DNA of 64,000 nt, from NCBI GenBank assembly GCA_041395505.1, contig JAWLAG010000002.1:377001-441000 (forward strand), in the 5' to 3' direction. Of the stretch, positions 8,781 through 17,823 are shown one piece after another. This stretch comes from Steroidobacteraceae bacterium. Its GTDB lineage: Bacteria > Pseudomonadota > Gammaproteobacteria > Steroidobacterales > Steroidobacteraceae. The notes under the pieces were generated by a model. The model was given only the letters and a program-made list of their open reading frames with translations. It did not search any database and was not told where the DNA came from. Each line of letters starts with the position of its first letter. The first letter of the stretch is position 1. Both the position numbers and the translations under genes were made by a program.

Positions 8781-8987
8781 ATGCCGAGCGTGAGAGTTCG
8801 AGAAAACGAGTACTTCGATGTCGCCTTGCGGCGCTTCAAGCGTGCCTGCGAAAAGGCCGGCGTCCTGACCGAGCTCCGTCGCCGCGAATTCTACGAGAAG
8901 CCGACCCAGGAACGTAAGCGCAAGAAGGCCGCCGCCATCAAGCGGCACATCAAACGCGCCACCATCGGGACCGCGCGCCCACGATGA
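8781..8987 (+). CDS. rpsU: 30S ribosomal protein S21
   Basis: 68 residues, beginning MPSVRVRENEYFDVALRRFKR-like and ending in a basic tail (RKKAAAIKRHIKRATIG). S21 binds the small-subunit platform near the anti-Shine-Dalgarno region and supports initiation. It is a close match to the gammaproteobacterial protein in length and sequence. It is the first gene of the macromolecular-synthesis operon; its stop overlaps the yqeY start (ATGA). Confidence 0.98.
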   Translation: MPSVRVRENEYFDVALRRFKRACEKAGVLTELRRREFYEKPTQERKRKKAAAIKRHIKRATIGTARPR

Positions 8988-9430
8988 CACTCAAGGAGCG
9001 CATCACCGAAGACATGAAAGCGGCGATGCGGTCGGGCGAGAAAGAGCGGCTCGGCACCATTCGCATGCTGCAGGCCGCCATCAAGCAGCGCGAAGTCGAT
9101 GAGCGCATTACGCTCGATGATACCGCGGTCCTTGTGGTCATCGAGAAAATGATCAAACAGCGGCGCGAAGCCATCAGCCAGTTCGAAGCCGGCAACCGCG
9201 CCGATCTCGCCGCCAAGGAAACCGCCGAAGTCGAACTGCTCGCCGCCTACCTCCCCGCGCAACTGAGTGAAGCCGAGATCGAGCAACTGGTGAATGCCTG
9301 CGTCGCCGAAACCGGCGCCAGCACCGTCAAGGACATGGGCAAGGTGATGGCTGCGGTGAAGGCCCGCGCCCAGGGCCGGGCGGACATGTCGGTCATCAGC
9401 GCGAAGGTCAAGGCCCGGCTCGCCGGCTGA
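8984..9430 (+). CDS. GatB/YqeY domain protein
   Basis: 148 residues. The protein is the free-standing YqeY domain, related to the C-terminal tail of the GatB subunit of tRNA amidotransferase. Marks: LKERITEDMKAAMRSGEKERL, RMLQAAIKQREVDER, IEKMIKQRREAISQFEAGNR, AELLAAYLPAQLSEAEI-type segment, and MGKVMAAVKARAQGRADMSVIS. Its biochemical role is unsettled. The position between rpsU and dnaG and the 4-bp overlap with rpsU match many Gammaproteobacteria that insert yqeY in this operon. Confidence 0.95.
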   Translation: MTLKERITEDMKAAMRSGEKERLGTIRMLQAAIKQREVDERITLDDTAVLVVIEKMIKQRREAISQFEAGNRADLAAKETAEVELLAAYLPAQLSEAEIEQLVNACVAETGASTVKDMGKVMAAVKARAQGRADMSVISAKVKARLAG

Positions 9431-9740
9431 TTGTCCCGGCCGCGCGGGTCGCGGCGGTTTGGCGATATGCTTGTCGGCATGTCACGCGTCAAATACATCC
9501 CGATCATGCCTGCCGCGCGGCGCTCACGCACGCGTGCCACGGCTGCTGCGTGGCATCCCCCATTTTCCAGGAACGCCGTAAACCCCTCCCTGGGGGCTAC
9601 GGGGCGCACATCCCTGCGCGCCACGGTCCTGGAAAATGGGGGATGCCACGCAGCAATTGACGCGCGAAACGGAGCGCCACGAGGCCGGCCTGTGCTTGAC
9701 GATCTCGCAATCGAGATCCGCGAACCAGCCGATTAGCCAC
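9431..9740. other. yqeY-dnaG intergenic region with an inverted-repeat element
   Basis: A 310-bp stretch without a convincing gene, unusual inside this normally compact operon. Its centre is a perfect long inverted repeat, listed separately. The flanks (9431-9544 and 9655-9740) show no good coding frame or promoter; open frames here are either short or run through the repeat. Confidence 0.6.
9545..9654. repeat. Perfect 28-bp inverted repeat with 54-bp loop (REP/MITE-like element)
   Basis: The left arm (9545-9572, beginning GCTGCGTGGCATCCCCC) and the right arm (9627-9654) are exact reverse complements over 28 bp. The 54-bp loop contains a second partly self-complementary stretch (CCCTCCCTGGGGG and GGGCGCACATCCCTGCGCGCC). 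Such sequences are typical of dispersed REP or miniature inverted-repeat elements in Proteobacteria. As RNA it would form a very stable hairpin between yqeY and dnaG and could attenuate or process the transcript. I saw no second copy in the window. Confidence 0.8.
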
Positions 9741-11528
9741 ATGGCAGGCCGGATCCCCCAGCATTTCATCGACGAGCTGATCGCGCGTTGCGACATCGTC
9801 GAACTGATCGGCAGCCGCGTCGAACTGAAAAAAGCCGGTCGCGAATACAAGGCCTGCTGCCCGTTCCACAACGAAAAAACGCCATCTTTCTGGGTGAGTC
9901 CCGCCAAGCAGTTCTACCACTGCTTCGGCTGCGGCGCGCATGGCACCGCGCTCAGCTTCTTGATGGAGTTCGACCGCTTGAGTTTCCCGGACGCCATCGC
10001 CGAGCTCGCGCAGCGCCTCGGCCTCGAGGTGCCACGCGATGCGCCCGCCGATGCTGCCGAGCGCCAGCGTGACGAACTGCAGCGCCTCAACGATGACGTG
10101 GCGCGATACTTCCAGCAACAACTGCGCGCGGACAAACGTGCGAACGAGTACCTGCGCCGCCGTGGTCTGGCGGGTGATGACATCGAGCGCTTTGCACTGG
10201 GGTTTGCGGACCCATCGTGGAATGCCTTGCTGCAACGATTCGGGACCGATCGCAAGCGCCTGCAACACCTCGCCGAACTCGGCCTGATCATCGCGCGGGA
10301 CGGCGGGAGCGAGGGCTATTACGACCGCTTTCGCGACCGGATCATGTTTCCGATACGCGATATTCGCGGCCGCGTGCTGGGATTCGGCGGCCGGGTCTTG
10401 GATGCCGGAGAACCGAAATACCTCAACTCGCCCGAGTCACCGCTATTTCACAAGGGCCACGAACTCTACGGACTCTACGAAGTTCGCCAGCAGCGCGATG
10501 CGCTGCGCCGGCTGCTGGTCGTCGAGGGCTATATGGACGTCGTGCGCCTGCACCAGGCGGGCATCGGCTATGCCGTGGCAACACTCGGCACCGCAACCAC
10601 GGCACAGCATCTGCAACGCGCGTTCCGTCTGGTACGCGAAGTGGTATTCGCTTTCGATGGCGACACTGCGGGCCGCCGCGCCGCCTGGCGCGCGCTCGGC
10701 AATGCACTCGGTGAAGCACGCGAGGGGCGCGAGATCCGCTTCGTCTTTCTTCCCGAGGGTGAAGACCCGGACAGCCTCGTGGCCAAGGAAGGCAGGCAAG
10801 CGTTCGAGCAACGCCTCGATGCCGCCGAGCCGCTGTCGGAATTTCTGGTGCGCGGCCTGGCAGCGGATCTGGATCTGGCCCACGCCGACGGTCGCGCACG
10901 ATTCGCCGCCGCGGCCAAGCCCTTGGTGGCTGCCGTGCCGGACGGTGTCTACAAGGCGCTGCTGATCAGCCGGATTGCCGACGAGATCGGCCTGCCAGCC
11001 ACGCAGTTGCAGGACCTATGGGTGGATGCGAATGGCGCGCGCCCCGCGAGTGCGCCGGGGGCAAGTCACAAGCGCCCGCCGCGGCCCGCCAGCCGGATGC
11101 GGCCGGGGCGCGGCAATCTGCTCACCCAGGCGCTCGCAATCGCCCTGCATTATCCCGCCGCAGCGGCCGCCATCGACGACGGACGGTGCGAGGCGCTTGC
11201 CCGCAGCGCGCGACCCGGCGTCGACGTGCTGTCGGAAATCCTGGCGCAGCTGCGGGCGACTCCGGGCCTCACAATGGGCGGCCTGCTCGAGCGCTGGCGC
11301 GGCCATCGCTACGAGGAACGCCTGGCGGAGCTGTCGGGCAATGCCCCTGCCCTGACGGATGAATCGGCCGCTGCCCGGGAACTCACTGCGGCGGTTGACC
11401 GTCTGATCGCGGGCGAGGTGAGGGAGCGCATCGACGCCCTGATCGCGCGGGGCGACCAGCTCAGCGCCGAAGAAAAGCAGGAACTTCAAGCGCTTATGTC
11501 AAAGGTCGGCGACGGCGAAAAGCGCTGA
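9741..11528 (+). CDS. dnaG: DNA primase DnaG
   Basis: 595 residues. It synthesises RNA primers at the replication fork in partnership with DnaB. N-terminal zinc-binding domain: CCPFHNEKTPSFWVSP with FHCFGCG-type cysteines (YHCFGCGAHG, residues about 40-65). TOPRIM domain: VVEGYMDVV and FAFDGDTAGRRAA at about residues 255-315. The C-terminal portion is the helical DnaB-interacting domain. The ATG at 9741 (MAGRIPQHFIDELIARCDIV) is chosen because the conserved N-terminus begins there; an upstream in-frame ATG at 9636 lies in the inverted repeat. Normal family length is about 580-660. Confidence 0.96.
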   Translation: MAGRIPQHFIDELIARCDIVELIGSRVELKKAGREYKACCPFHNEKTPSFWVSPAKQFYHCFGCGAHGTALSFLMEFDRLSFPDAIAELAQRLGLEVPRDAPADAAERQRDELQRLNDDVARYFQQQLRADKRANEYLRRRGLAGDDIERFALGFADPSWNALLQRFGTDRKRLQHLAELGLIIARDGGSEGYYDRFRDRIMFPIRDIRGRVLGFGGRVLDAGEPKYLNSPESPLFHKGHELYGLYEVRQQRDALRRLLVVEGYMDVVRLHQAGIGYAVATLGTATTAQHLQRAFRLVREVVFAFDGDTAGRRAAWRALGNALGEAREGREIRFVFLPEGEDPDSLVAKEGRQAFEQRLDAAEPLSEFLVRGLAADLDLAHADGRARFAAAAKPLVAAVPDGVYKALLISRIADEIGLPATQLQDLWVDANGARPASAPGASHKRPPRPASRMRPGRGNLLTQALAIALHYPAAAAAIDDGRCEALARSARPGVDVLSEILAQLRATPGLTMGGLLERWRGHRYEERLAELSGNAPALTDESAAARELTAAVDRLIAGEVRERIDALIARGDQLSAEEKQELQALMSKVGDGEKR

Positions 11529-11614
11529 CTTCAGCACCTTGTTGGCACGCTGTTTGCCGCGCCACGGCGTACCCCCTTTGCGCTCGGCAAGTTGCCACTG
11601 GCCGGCCTGCAAAC

Positions 11615-11644
11615 TTGGCGATGACTGCCCTGTCAAAGTAGAAT
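11615..11644 (+). promoter_or_regulatory. Candidate sigma-70 promoter upstream of rpoD
   Basis: In the 212-bp dnaG-rpoD gap, TTGGCG (11615-11620) is followed by an 18-bp spacer and TAGAAT (11639-11644), a 5/6 match to the -10 box. It would give a leader of about 90 nt. Internal rpoD promoters near dnaG are known in other Gammaproteobacteria. Prediction by eye. Confidence 0.4.
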
Positions 11645-11740
11645 TGTCGGCTTAACTCTTGCGAGCACAGTCCCTCCGACCCGAGCGTTTGTCGATCATC
11701 TTGCGTTGATCGCAGTGCCCCGGTTGCGGGCAAAGGAAAC

Positions 11741-14053
11741 ATGACGGCCAAGAAATCCAAGAAAAAAGCGGCAACCAAAAACCGTGCGACGCGCGCCGCA
11801 GGCGCACGCCGCAGGAGCGCGGCTGCGCCACGCAAAAGTGCCACCCGGTCTGGCGCGAAGCGCAAGGCGGCGCCGGCGCCGAAGAAAAACATCAAGCCCG
11901 CCGCGCGCGTCAAGGCGGCAAAAGTACCGGCGCGAAGCGCGCCGAAGTCCGCAGCGTCAGCCAAACCAGCTTCAGCGGCGAAAGTCAGCGCGGCCGCCAA
12001 ATCCGAGGTCGCTGCAGCGAAAACCGCCCAAGCCAAGGTCCGCGCGCGCAAGACTGCGGCCCCCACAACGACTGCGAGCGAGACTCCGCCCGCATCGCCG
12101 GCCCAACCGACCGCCGCGGCACCCGCGCGCAGAGGCCGCCGCGGCCGTCGCGCATCGCCCGAAATCGAAAAACTGCTCGCGCCCGAGCGCAGCGGCGGCA
12201 CCCTGCCCGAAGATCGGCAGTCGCAGCTCAAGCTCCTGATCGCGCTCGGCAAGGAACAGAGCTACCTGACCTACTCCCAGGTCAACGATCACCTCCCCTC
12301 CGAGATCGTCGACCCCGAGCAGATCGAAGAGATCGTCAACACCATCAACGACATGGGCATTCCGGTGTACGAAAAGGCACCGGACAGCGAGTCCCTGCTT
12401 GCCGCCGAGCCCTCCGGTCCGACCGACGAAGAAGCGATCGAAGAAGCCGCGGCCGCGCTCGCGGCCCTCGATGCGGAACTTGGCCGTACGACCGATCCGG
12501 TGCGCATGTACATGCGCGAGATGGGTACGGTCGAGCTGCTCACACGCGAAGGCGAAATCCGCATCGCGAAGCGCATCGAAGAAGGCCTCGACGCTGTTCG
12601 CCTGCAGCTGTCGATGTACCCCGCGACATTTTCCTTCCTGCAGGAAGCCTATCAGCAGGTGCAAGCCGGTCAGGGCCGGCTGGTCGACATCATCGTCGGG
12701 TTCATCGACCCGAACGCGCCCGACGTCATTGCCCAGCCGCAGAATCCGACCAAGGTCGAGGCGCGCGATGAAAACAAGTCGGAAGACGACGACAGCGAAG
12801 ACGAAGACGGCGACGACAGCGAGGAGACCGTCGACACCGGTCCCGATCCGGAAGAAGCCGCAGCACGCTTCGCCAAGATCGGCAAGCTTGCAACCCAATT
12901 GCTCGCGGCACTCGCCAAGGCCGATGCCAAGGAACCGAAGACCGTCAAGCTGCGCAAGCGTCTGTCCGATGAGTTCATGGAGCTGAAGCTCTCGCCGCGC
13001 ATGTTCGATGCGCTCATCTCCAACCTTCGCGCGCACGTCTCCGAAGTGCGCCTGCTCGAGAAGGAAATCATGGTGCTCGCCGTGCGCGAAGCCGGCATGC
13101 CGCGCAAGGACTTCATCACGACCTTCCCGAAGAACGAAACCAACCCGCGCTGGATCACCAAGCACATCAAGGCCGGCAAGAAGTATTCGGCGCCGCTCGA
13201 GCAGCTCGCCCCCGAGGTCGAGCGCCGCCAGGTCAAGCTGCAGCAGCTGGAGCAGCTCCTGCACCTGTCGATCAACGAGGTGAAGGAGATCAACCGCGAG
13301 GTCTCGATCGGCGAGGCCAAGGCACGCCGCGCGAAGAAGGAAATGGTCGAGGCGAACCTGCGCCTCGTCATCTCCATCGCCAAGAAGTACACCAACCGCG
13401 GCCTGCAGTTCCTCGACCTCATCCAGGAAGGCAACATCGGCCTCATGAAGGCGGTCGACAAGTTCGAATACCGCCGCGGCTACAAGTTCTCGACCTATGC
13501 GACCTGGTGGATACGTCAGGCCATCACGCGTTCGATCGCCGACCAGGCACGCACCATTCGCATCCCGGTGCACATGATCGAAACCATCAACAAGCTGAAC
13601 CGCATTTCGCGGCAGATGCTGCAGGAGATGGGACGCGAACCGACCCCGGATGAACTCGCCGTGCGCATGGAGATGCCCGAAGACAAGGTGCGCAAGGTCC
13701 TGAAGATCGCCAAGGAACCGATCTCGATGGAAACGCCCATCGGCGATGACGAGGACTCACACCTCGGCGATTTCATCGAAGATACCTCGGTGGCCTCGCC
13801 CATCGACCAGGCAACCAGCGAATCGCTGCGCGAGACGACCCACGCCGTGCTCGCCCAGCTCACGCCTCGCGAGGCCAAGGTGCTGCGCATGCGCTTCGGT
13901 ATCGACATGAACACCGACCACACCCTCGAGGAAGTCGGCAAGCAGTTCGACGTCACCCGCGAGCGTATACGTCAGATCGAAGCGAAGGCGCTGCGCAAGC
14001 TTCGCCACCCTTCGCGCTCCGAGCAGCTGCGCAGTTTCCTGATCGAGGACTGA
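11741..14053 (+). CDS. rpoD: RNA polymerase sigma factor RpoD (sigma-70) with long basic N-terminal extension
   Basis: 770 residues, against about 613 in E. coli. Residues 1-140 are a low-complexity Lys/Ala/Arg/Pro extension (MTAKKSKKKAATKNRATRAA onward), resembling histone H1-like tails. Region 1.1 follows (LKLLIALGKEQSYLTYSQV, about 160-210), then region 1.2 (DPVRMYMREMGTVELLTREG, about 250), an acidic stretch in the non-conserved region (about 345-375), region 2 (NLRLVISIAKKYTNRG; the 2.4 helix YATWWIRQAITRSIADQ at about 585), region 3, and region 4 (TLEEVGKQFDVTRERIRQIE helix-turn-helix). All core elements are intact, so this is the housekeeping sigma factor. Confidence 0.97.
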   Translation: MTAKKSKKKAATKNRATRAAGARRRSAAAPRKSATRSGAKRKAAPAPKKNIKPAARVKAAKVPARSAPKSAASAKPASAAKVSAAAKSEVAAAKTAQAKVRARKTAAPTTTASETPPASPAQPTAAAPARRGRRGRRASPEIEKLLAPERSGGTLPEDRQSQLKLLIALGKEQSYLTYSQVNDHLPSEIVDPEQIEEIVNTINDMGIPVYEKAPDSESLLAAEPSGPTDEEAIEEAAAALAALDAELGRTTDPVRMYMREMGTVELLTREGEIRIAKRIEEGLDAVRLQLSMYPATFSFLQEAYQQVQAGQGRLVDIIVGFIDPNAPDVIAQPQNPTKVEARDENKSEDDDSEDEDGDDSEETVDTGPDPEEAAARFAKIGKLATQLLAALAKADAKEPKTVKLRKRLSDEFMELKLSPRMFDALISNLRAHVSEVRLLEKEIMVLAVREAGMPRKDFITTFPKNETNPRWITKHIKAGKKYSAPLEQLAPEVERRQVKLQQLEQLLHLSINEVKEINREVSIGEAKARRAKKEMVEANLRLVISIAKKYTNRGLQFLDLIQEGNIGLMKAVDKFEYRRGYKFSTYATWWIRQAITRSIADQARTIRIPVHMIETINKLNRISRQMLQEMGREPTPDELAVRMEMPEDKVRKVLKIAKEPISMETPIGDDEDSHLGDFIEDTSVASPIDQATSESLRETTHAVLAQLTPREAKVLRMRFGIDMNTDHTLEEVGKQFDVTRERIRQIEAKALRKLRHPSRSEQLRSFLIED

Positions 14054-14066
14054 TTGCGCCATCCGC

Positions 14067-14088
14067 CCGGGATTCGCGCGAATCCCGG
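14067..14088. terminator. Candidate bidirectional terminator hairpin after rpoD
   Basis: A perfect 22-bp palindrome (arms CCGGGATTCG and CGAATCCCGG with CG at the centre) sits between the rpoD stop at 14053 and the stop of the convergent lipoprotein gene at 14093. No clear T-tract follows on either side, so it may be an imperfect intrinsic terminator or a transcript-stabilising hairpin. Confidence 0.45.
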
Positions 14089-14092
14089 CGCC

Positions 14093-14548
14093 TTACTCGA
14101 CGGTGAGGTGCTTGAGTTCGAGCGAACCGAGCTTGGCGGTGACTTTGCTGCCGGGTCGCACCGCCGCGGTATTGGCGAACAAAATGAAGTATGTGCGTCC
14201 GGGGTGCTGGTCGGCATTCGACTGACGCAGGAGCCCGAGCTTCGCCGTCATCGGGACTTCCATCTCGCGCCCACTCGCCTCGTCGATCAACACCGGCTTC
14301 ACCTTGGGCCCGAGCGCCGCATTGGCGAGTTTGGGATCGAGCACGCGGTAGCGAAGATCCACATAGTGTCCCGCTGCCGTCAGACGTATCGCGTCGATGG
14401 ATACGACTTTGTTGGCGTCCTCGGCGTTACAACCCGCGAGCAGCGTCGCGACCACCAGACCAAGCGTCGCCACCAGGTTGCGGCCGCTGCCTTGCGCAGC
14501 GGCCGACGTGCTGCCTGCCGTGTATCGCGCTGGATCCAAGTTCTTCAA
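14093..14548 (-). CDS. Hypothetical lipoprotein, last gene of the multicopper operon
   Basis: 151 residues. A hydrophobic stretch (LVATLGLVVATLLAGC) ends in a clear lipobox at about residues 36-39, so the mature protein is probably a lipid-anchored domain of about 113 residues. The mature part is beta-rich (HYVDLRYRVLDPKLANAALG, TYFILFANTAAVRPGSKVTAKLG) and I recognise no family. The start is a TTG that overlaps the upstream multicopper gene's stop (TTGA); there is no visible Shine-Dalgarno, so translation is probably coupled. Operon position suggests a role in anchoring, maturing or exporting the copper proteins. Confidence 0.7.
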   Translation of the reverse strand: MKNLDPARYTAGSTSAAAQGSGRNLVATLGLVVATLLAGCNAEDANKVVSIDAIRLTAAGHYVDLRYRVLDPKLANAALGPKVKPVLIDEASGREMEVPMTAKLGLLRQSNADQHPGRTYFILFANTAAVRPGSKVTAKLGSLELKHLTVE

Positions 14549-16332
14549 AGCGGCGTGTTGACGCGCTGGAAGTTGGTTTCCAGGGCGGTGTTGTGTTCAG
14601 ACACTTCGCCCGGCATGTCGGGCATCCGCGCTTCGATCCGGATGCGGTTGCAGCCGGCAGGATTCGCAAGGAGGCCCGTGAACGTCCAGCTGTTGCCTGT
14701 CACCGGCACAACCGTCGGGGTTGCACCGCCATCGACGCCCTGGCCGACGCGCGTGCAGTTGGTGTTGCCGGTGTTCTGTACGAACTGGACTGTCACCGTG
14801 CCGCCCACCGGGGCATCACGCAGGACGCCCGCGAGTTCCCACTGATCCTGGGCCGTACCGGCGGGGTTGTGGAATACCGTGGAACTTGCACGCATGTCGC
14901 GCACGATGCGCACCGTGCCCGGCGCACTCACCAGCTGATCCGCCAGGATGACGCCCGGCGCATTCTCCGTCACCGTATAGGTGAACGAAGCGATGCCGAC
15001 CCAGGTGGGATCCTGCGGATTGAAGGCCAGCCTACCCGCGGCAGCCGCCGTACCTGCGTTGACAGCAAGGGTTGCGGGCGGCTGCGCCACGCCGGAGAGC
15101 ACGAAGGCCTGGCCCGGTGACACGCGAATGGGGTCGCCATTCGGGTCGCTGTCGTTGCCGAGCACGCCCGGCGCACCCGTATTGATGGCGCCACTGACGA
15201 TGTTGCCTCCTTCGAAGTTGCAGACGCCCTCGCCGGTCGGCGACTGCACACAGAAGAGGTCGTCCGCCGCGATCGGATTGCCGACGCCCGGCGTATTGCC
15301 AACGCGCAACCGGGCAAACATGCCGCCGCCGGCCGTGCTGTTGTTCGCCAGTCGCAGTGTGCGATCGATCATGGGATAGGTCGCCGCCGTGGCCGGTGCA
15401 AACAGCACATCCAGGGTCTTGCCGGCGGCGAGCAGTGTCGAGTATTGCGAGTGGCGTGCCGGCAGCGGATGGCCGTCTTCGGCAACCGTCGTGAAGTACT
15501 CACCAATGAGCTGCGGCGCGTGGCTCTCGATGCCCGCGTTCACGAGCCGCAACAGCACGTTGCCAGCCGGCACGTCGATGGGATCGACATTGGGGCGATA
15601 GGCTTCGCCATTGATCAGAAAGAAACGCGGGTGATAGCGCTCGGTGCTGGTGGGACCGGGCGCAACGCCATAAGTATCGGTATCCACTGCGGCGTGTATC
15701 GCAGGATCGATCTCACTGAACAGCAGCACCTGATCGCCGTCGATCGCGACGCCCGGATAGGCCTCGGTCGCGCTGGCGCGCTTGACCACGGCGCCAAAAA
15801 GACCCATCTGCACCTGCACCTGCGGGTGTGTACCACTGTGGTAGAGATAAGTACCCGCCGGAACGTTCTCCCACACATAGGTGCCTTCACTGGCCGCTGC
15901 AGGCGTGCGGGGAGTTTCGGTGTCGAAGGAGCGGACACGCTCGCGACCGTCGCCATCCGTGAACTTCACCGGACTCATTGCCTTGGGCAAGGCAGGGATC
16001 ACGACCGAGGTCGCGTTGGTGATGTTCGCCAGACCCGGTGGCAGGCGGTTCTGGATATGAACGGTCAGCGTCGTATCGCCAGGCGCCATGTTGATGGTCG
16101 GGCCGGGCGAGAGCACCGGACCCGAGCAGGCCGCGAAACTGGCCGTGCACTCACGATAGCCCCACATGGGGACAGCCGTCGTGCCATTGCCATTGCCGGA
16201 GCCGTCGGCGACCCGCTTGTTGAATTGCTGCACACGCAGCCACACTTCAGTCTGCGCCGAAGCGGTCGCGCTCGCGAGCAACAGTCCCGCGGCGAGTAAC
16301 GCCAGATTGGATCGCTTACAGATCGTATTCAT
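14545..16332 (-). CDS. Multicopper-oxidase-like secreted protein with incomplete copper ligands
   Basis: 595 residues from the ATG at 16332, which has GAGGA 8 nt upstream; a second ATG at 16347 would add five residues. Signal peptide: LALLAAGLLLASATASA. Residues about 30-330 have a cupredoxin-type layout (VWLRVQQFN, MWGYRECTASF, NMAPGDTTLTVHIQNRLPPG, GTYLYHSGTHPQVQVQMGLFG, VLLFSEIDP, FFLINGEAY, VLLRLVNAG). The first HxHG copper motif is absent and the second reads HSGTH, so the copper sites look incomplete. From about residue 385 a tandem-repeat/cadherin-like stretch appears (GVLGNDSDPNGDPI), followed by a beta-rich C-terminus. Third gene of the operon; possibly electron transfer or structure, not classical laccase catalysis. 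Confidence 0.8.
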   Translation of the reverse strand: MNTICKRSNLALLAAGLLLASATASAQTEVWLRVQQFNKRVADGSGNGNGTTAVPMWGYRECTASFAACSGPVLSPGPTINMAPGDTTLTVHIQNRLPPGLANITNATSVVIPALPKAMSPVKFTDGDGRERVRSFDTETPRTPAAASEGTYVWENVPAGTYLYHSGTHPQVQVQMGLFGAVVKRASATEAYPGVAIDGDQVLLFSEIDPAIHAAVDTDTYGVAPGPTSTERYHPRFFLINGEAYRPNVDPIDVPAGNVLLRLVNAGIESHAPQLIGEYFTTVAEDGHPLPARHSQYSTLLAAGKTLDVLFAPATAATYPMIDRTLRLANNSTAGGGMFARLRVGNTPGVGNPIAADDLFCVQSPTGEGVCNFEGGNIVSGAINTGAPGVLGNDSDPNGDPIRVSPGQAFVLSGVAQPPATLAVNAGTAAAAGRLAFNPQDPTWVGIASFTYTVTENAPGVILADQLVSAPGTVRIVRDMRASSTVFHNPAGTAQDQWELAGVLRDAPVGGTVTVQFVQNTGNTNCTRVGQGVDGGATPTVVPVTGNSWTFTGLLANPAGCNRIRIEARMPDMPGEVSEHNTALETNFQRVNTPL

Positions 16333-16360
16333 ATCGTTTGTCCTCATGCGCCCGCAGCAC

Positions 16361-17803
16361 TTAGTCGAGCGGAACTTCCGGGCCTTCGATGATCATCATG
16401 GTCATCATGCCGCCCGGGAAAATGTCATCGTTCGTGAGTTCGCGCTCGGTATGCGAGTGCCACATGTACGAAAAGCCGCCCGCCGGATTCAAGCCGCCCT
16501 GGTTGGGTGGCAACGCTTCGAGCGTGCCGAGGTAGGCGCTGCCGCTCCACAGGCCACCGAAAGTGAGCGACTGTTGCTCAGGCAGCACGACGGGTATCGC
16601 CTTGCAATGACTGTTTGGATCCTCGTTCGGCTCACGCGCGCCGCAATCCGATGGCGAGTGCCCCGGTCGATTGCCGTAGATGTCCCAGTTGAGACCGAGT
16701 CCGGTCCAGGTGAAGATCGCGTCATAGGTGCTGCCGGGTACGACCTGCACGGTGTAGTTTGAGGTTGCGAGATCCGGCAAGCGCGCCGAGGTCACGCCGC
16801 CCGGAGCGAGATCGGGATTCGCGAGCGGTGCGACGGGAGGTCGTGGCAGAAAATCAGGATAGGGTGCCTCGGGCGTCGCATCACCCGAGCCCAGCACGCG
16901 GCCGTCGCGGGCAATCAGCCAGGCATTGTTGCCGTGATGGTGGAAGGGATGCAGATCACGACCCGCGCCGACAATGCGCATCAACGTGCGCTCGCCCGGG
17001 TGCATGCGCGCCAGTGCGCCATAGGGCTGACGCGGCAGCCAGCCAATATTGTCCGGATGCATGGTGTCCGGGCCATTGCGGCCGTTGATGAACCACAGCG
17101 TCGCAGCGTAGGCAGCCGGGTCGGCGGCGGCGACCAGCAGATCGTCTGTTATTGGCGTACCCGCTGCCAGCGCAGCCTGCAGCGTCGTTTCGACCGCGGC
17201 ATGCGCCCGGCGGTCCATATCAGACAGAAAAAACAGGAACTCGCGGTCGTAGGCCGTGGCCACCGTGCCGTAGTTATAGGCATGGGGGCTCGCCGCGTTG
17301 AACCCTGACGGCCGGACGATCAGCGCACCCACCATACCCATCTCGACCTCGAGCTCGGGCGTCGAGCCGCTCTGATACATATAGGTGCCGGCATTCGAGG
17401 CCGTGAAGGTATAGGTCACGGTTCCGCCGCCCGTCGCCACTTCATTGGTGATGAGCCCGGTCGTGCCACCCGAAGCGTTGACCCCGACCTGGCCGGGAAA
17501 CACGATCGACACCGGCAATGGGATGTCCGTGTTTGTGAGCGTGACCTGCACGGTATCACCCTGGTTGACGATCAGCGTGGGTCCCGGGTATTGCATGTCG
17601 CTCCCCGCAACACCATATCCCCAGGTCAACAGGCTGTTGCCGTCGCCAAGCGCAATATGCCCCGCCCGTGCCTGCAGGTCGAAGCAGGCACTTGCACCGG
17701 CGCAGGGTGTGCCGCTGATGCCCGAAACCGCGGCCTGCGTCATGGGCGCAACCAGCAGCATCGCGACCAGCCAGGCACCCGAAGTCTTCATCTCAGTACT
17801 CAT
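16361..17803 (-). CDS. Multicopper-oxidase-like protein with WHSH motif lacking the type 1 cysteine
   Basis: 480 residues from the ATG at 17803, preceded by GGAGGCAAGGAAA. Signal peptide ends near MTQAA. Cupredoxin layout: LTWGYGVAGSDMQYPGPTL, VNQGDTVQVTLTNTDIPLP, YTFTASNAGTYMYQSGSTPE, FINGRNGPDTM, HPFHHHGNNAWLI at about residue 284, and MWHSHTERELTNDDIFPGGM at about 447. The HPxHxHG motif (L3) is intact, but L4 is HSH instead of HCH, removing the type 1 copper cysteine, and the domain 1 HxH and HSH motifs read SIVF and YQSG. It resembles secreted multicopper proteins of metal-respiring bacteria more than laccases. Lies 20 bp downstream of the giant copper protein gene. Confidence 0.85.
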   Translation of the reverse strand: MSTEMKTSGAWLVAMLLVAPMTQAAVSGISGTPCAGASACFDLQARAGHIALGDGNSLLTWGYGVAGSDMQYPGPTLIVNQGDTVQVTLTNTDIPLPVSIVFPGQVGVNASGGTTGLITNEVATGGGTVTYTFTASNAGTYMYQSGSTPELEVEMGMVGALIVRPSGFNAASPHAYNYGTVATAYDREFLFFLSDMDRRAHAAVETTLQAALAAGTPITDDLLVAAADPAAYAATLWFINGRNGPDTMHPDNIGWLPRQPYGALARMHPGERTLMRIVGAGRDLHPFHHHGNNAWLIARDGRVLGSGDATPEAPYPDFLPRPPVAPLANPDLAPGGVTSARLPDLATSNYTVQVVPGSTYDAIFTWTGLGLNWDIYGNRPGHSPSDCGAREPNEDPNSHCKAIPVVLPEQQSLTFGGLWSGSAYLGTLEALPPNQGGLNPAGGFSYMWHSHTERELTNDDIFPGGMMTMMIIEGPEVPLD

Positions 17804-17823
17804 TTTCCTTGCCTCCAGGTCCT

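Noticed and set aside
9524..9907. 127-codon minus-strand frame through the inverted repeat upstream of dnaG
   Set aside because: It spans the repeat and the dnaG start. Its protein resembles the spurious hypothetical proteins often annotated across repeat elements.
14545..17803. Calling these genes laccases or copper-resistance CopA
   Set aside because: Key copper ligands and the Met-rich segment of CopA are absent, so a specific enzymatic name is not supported.
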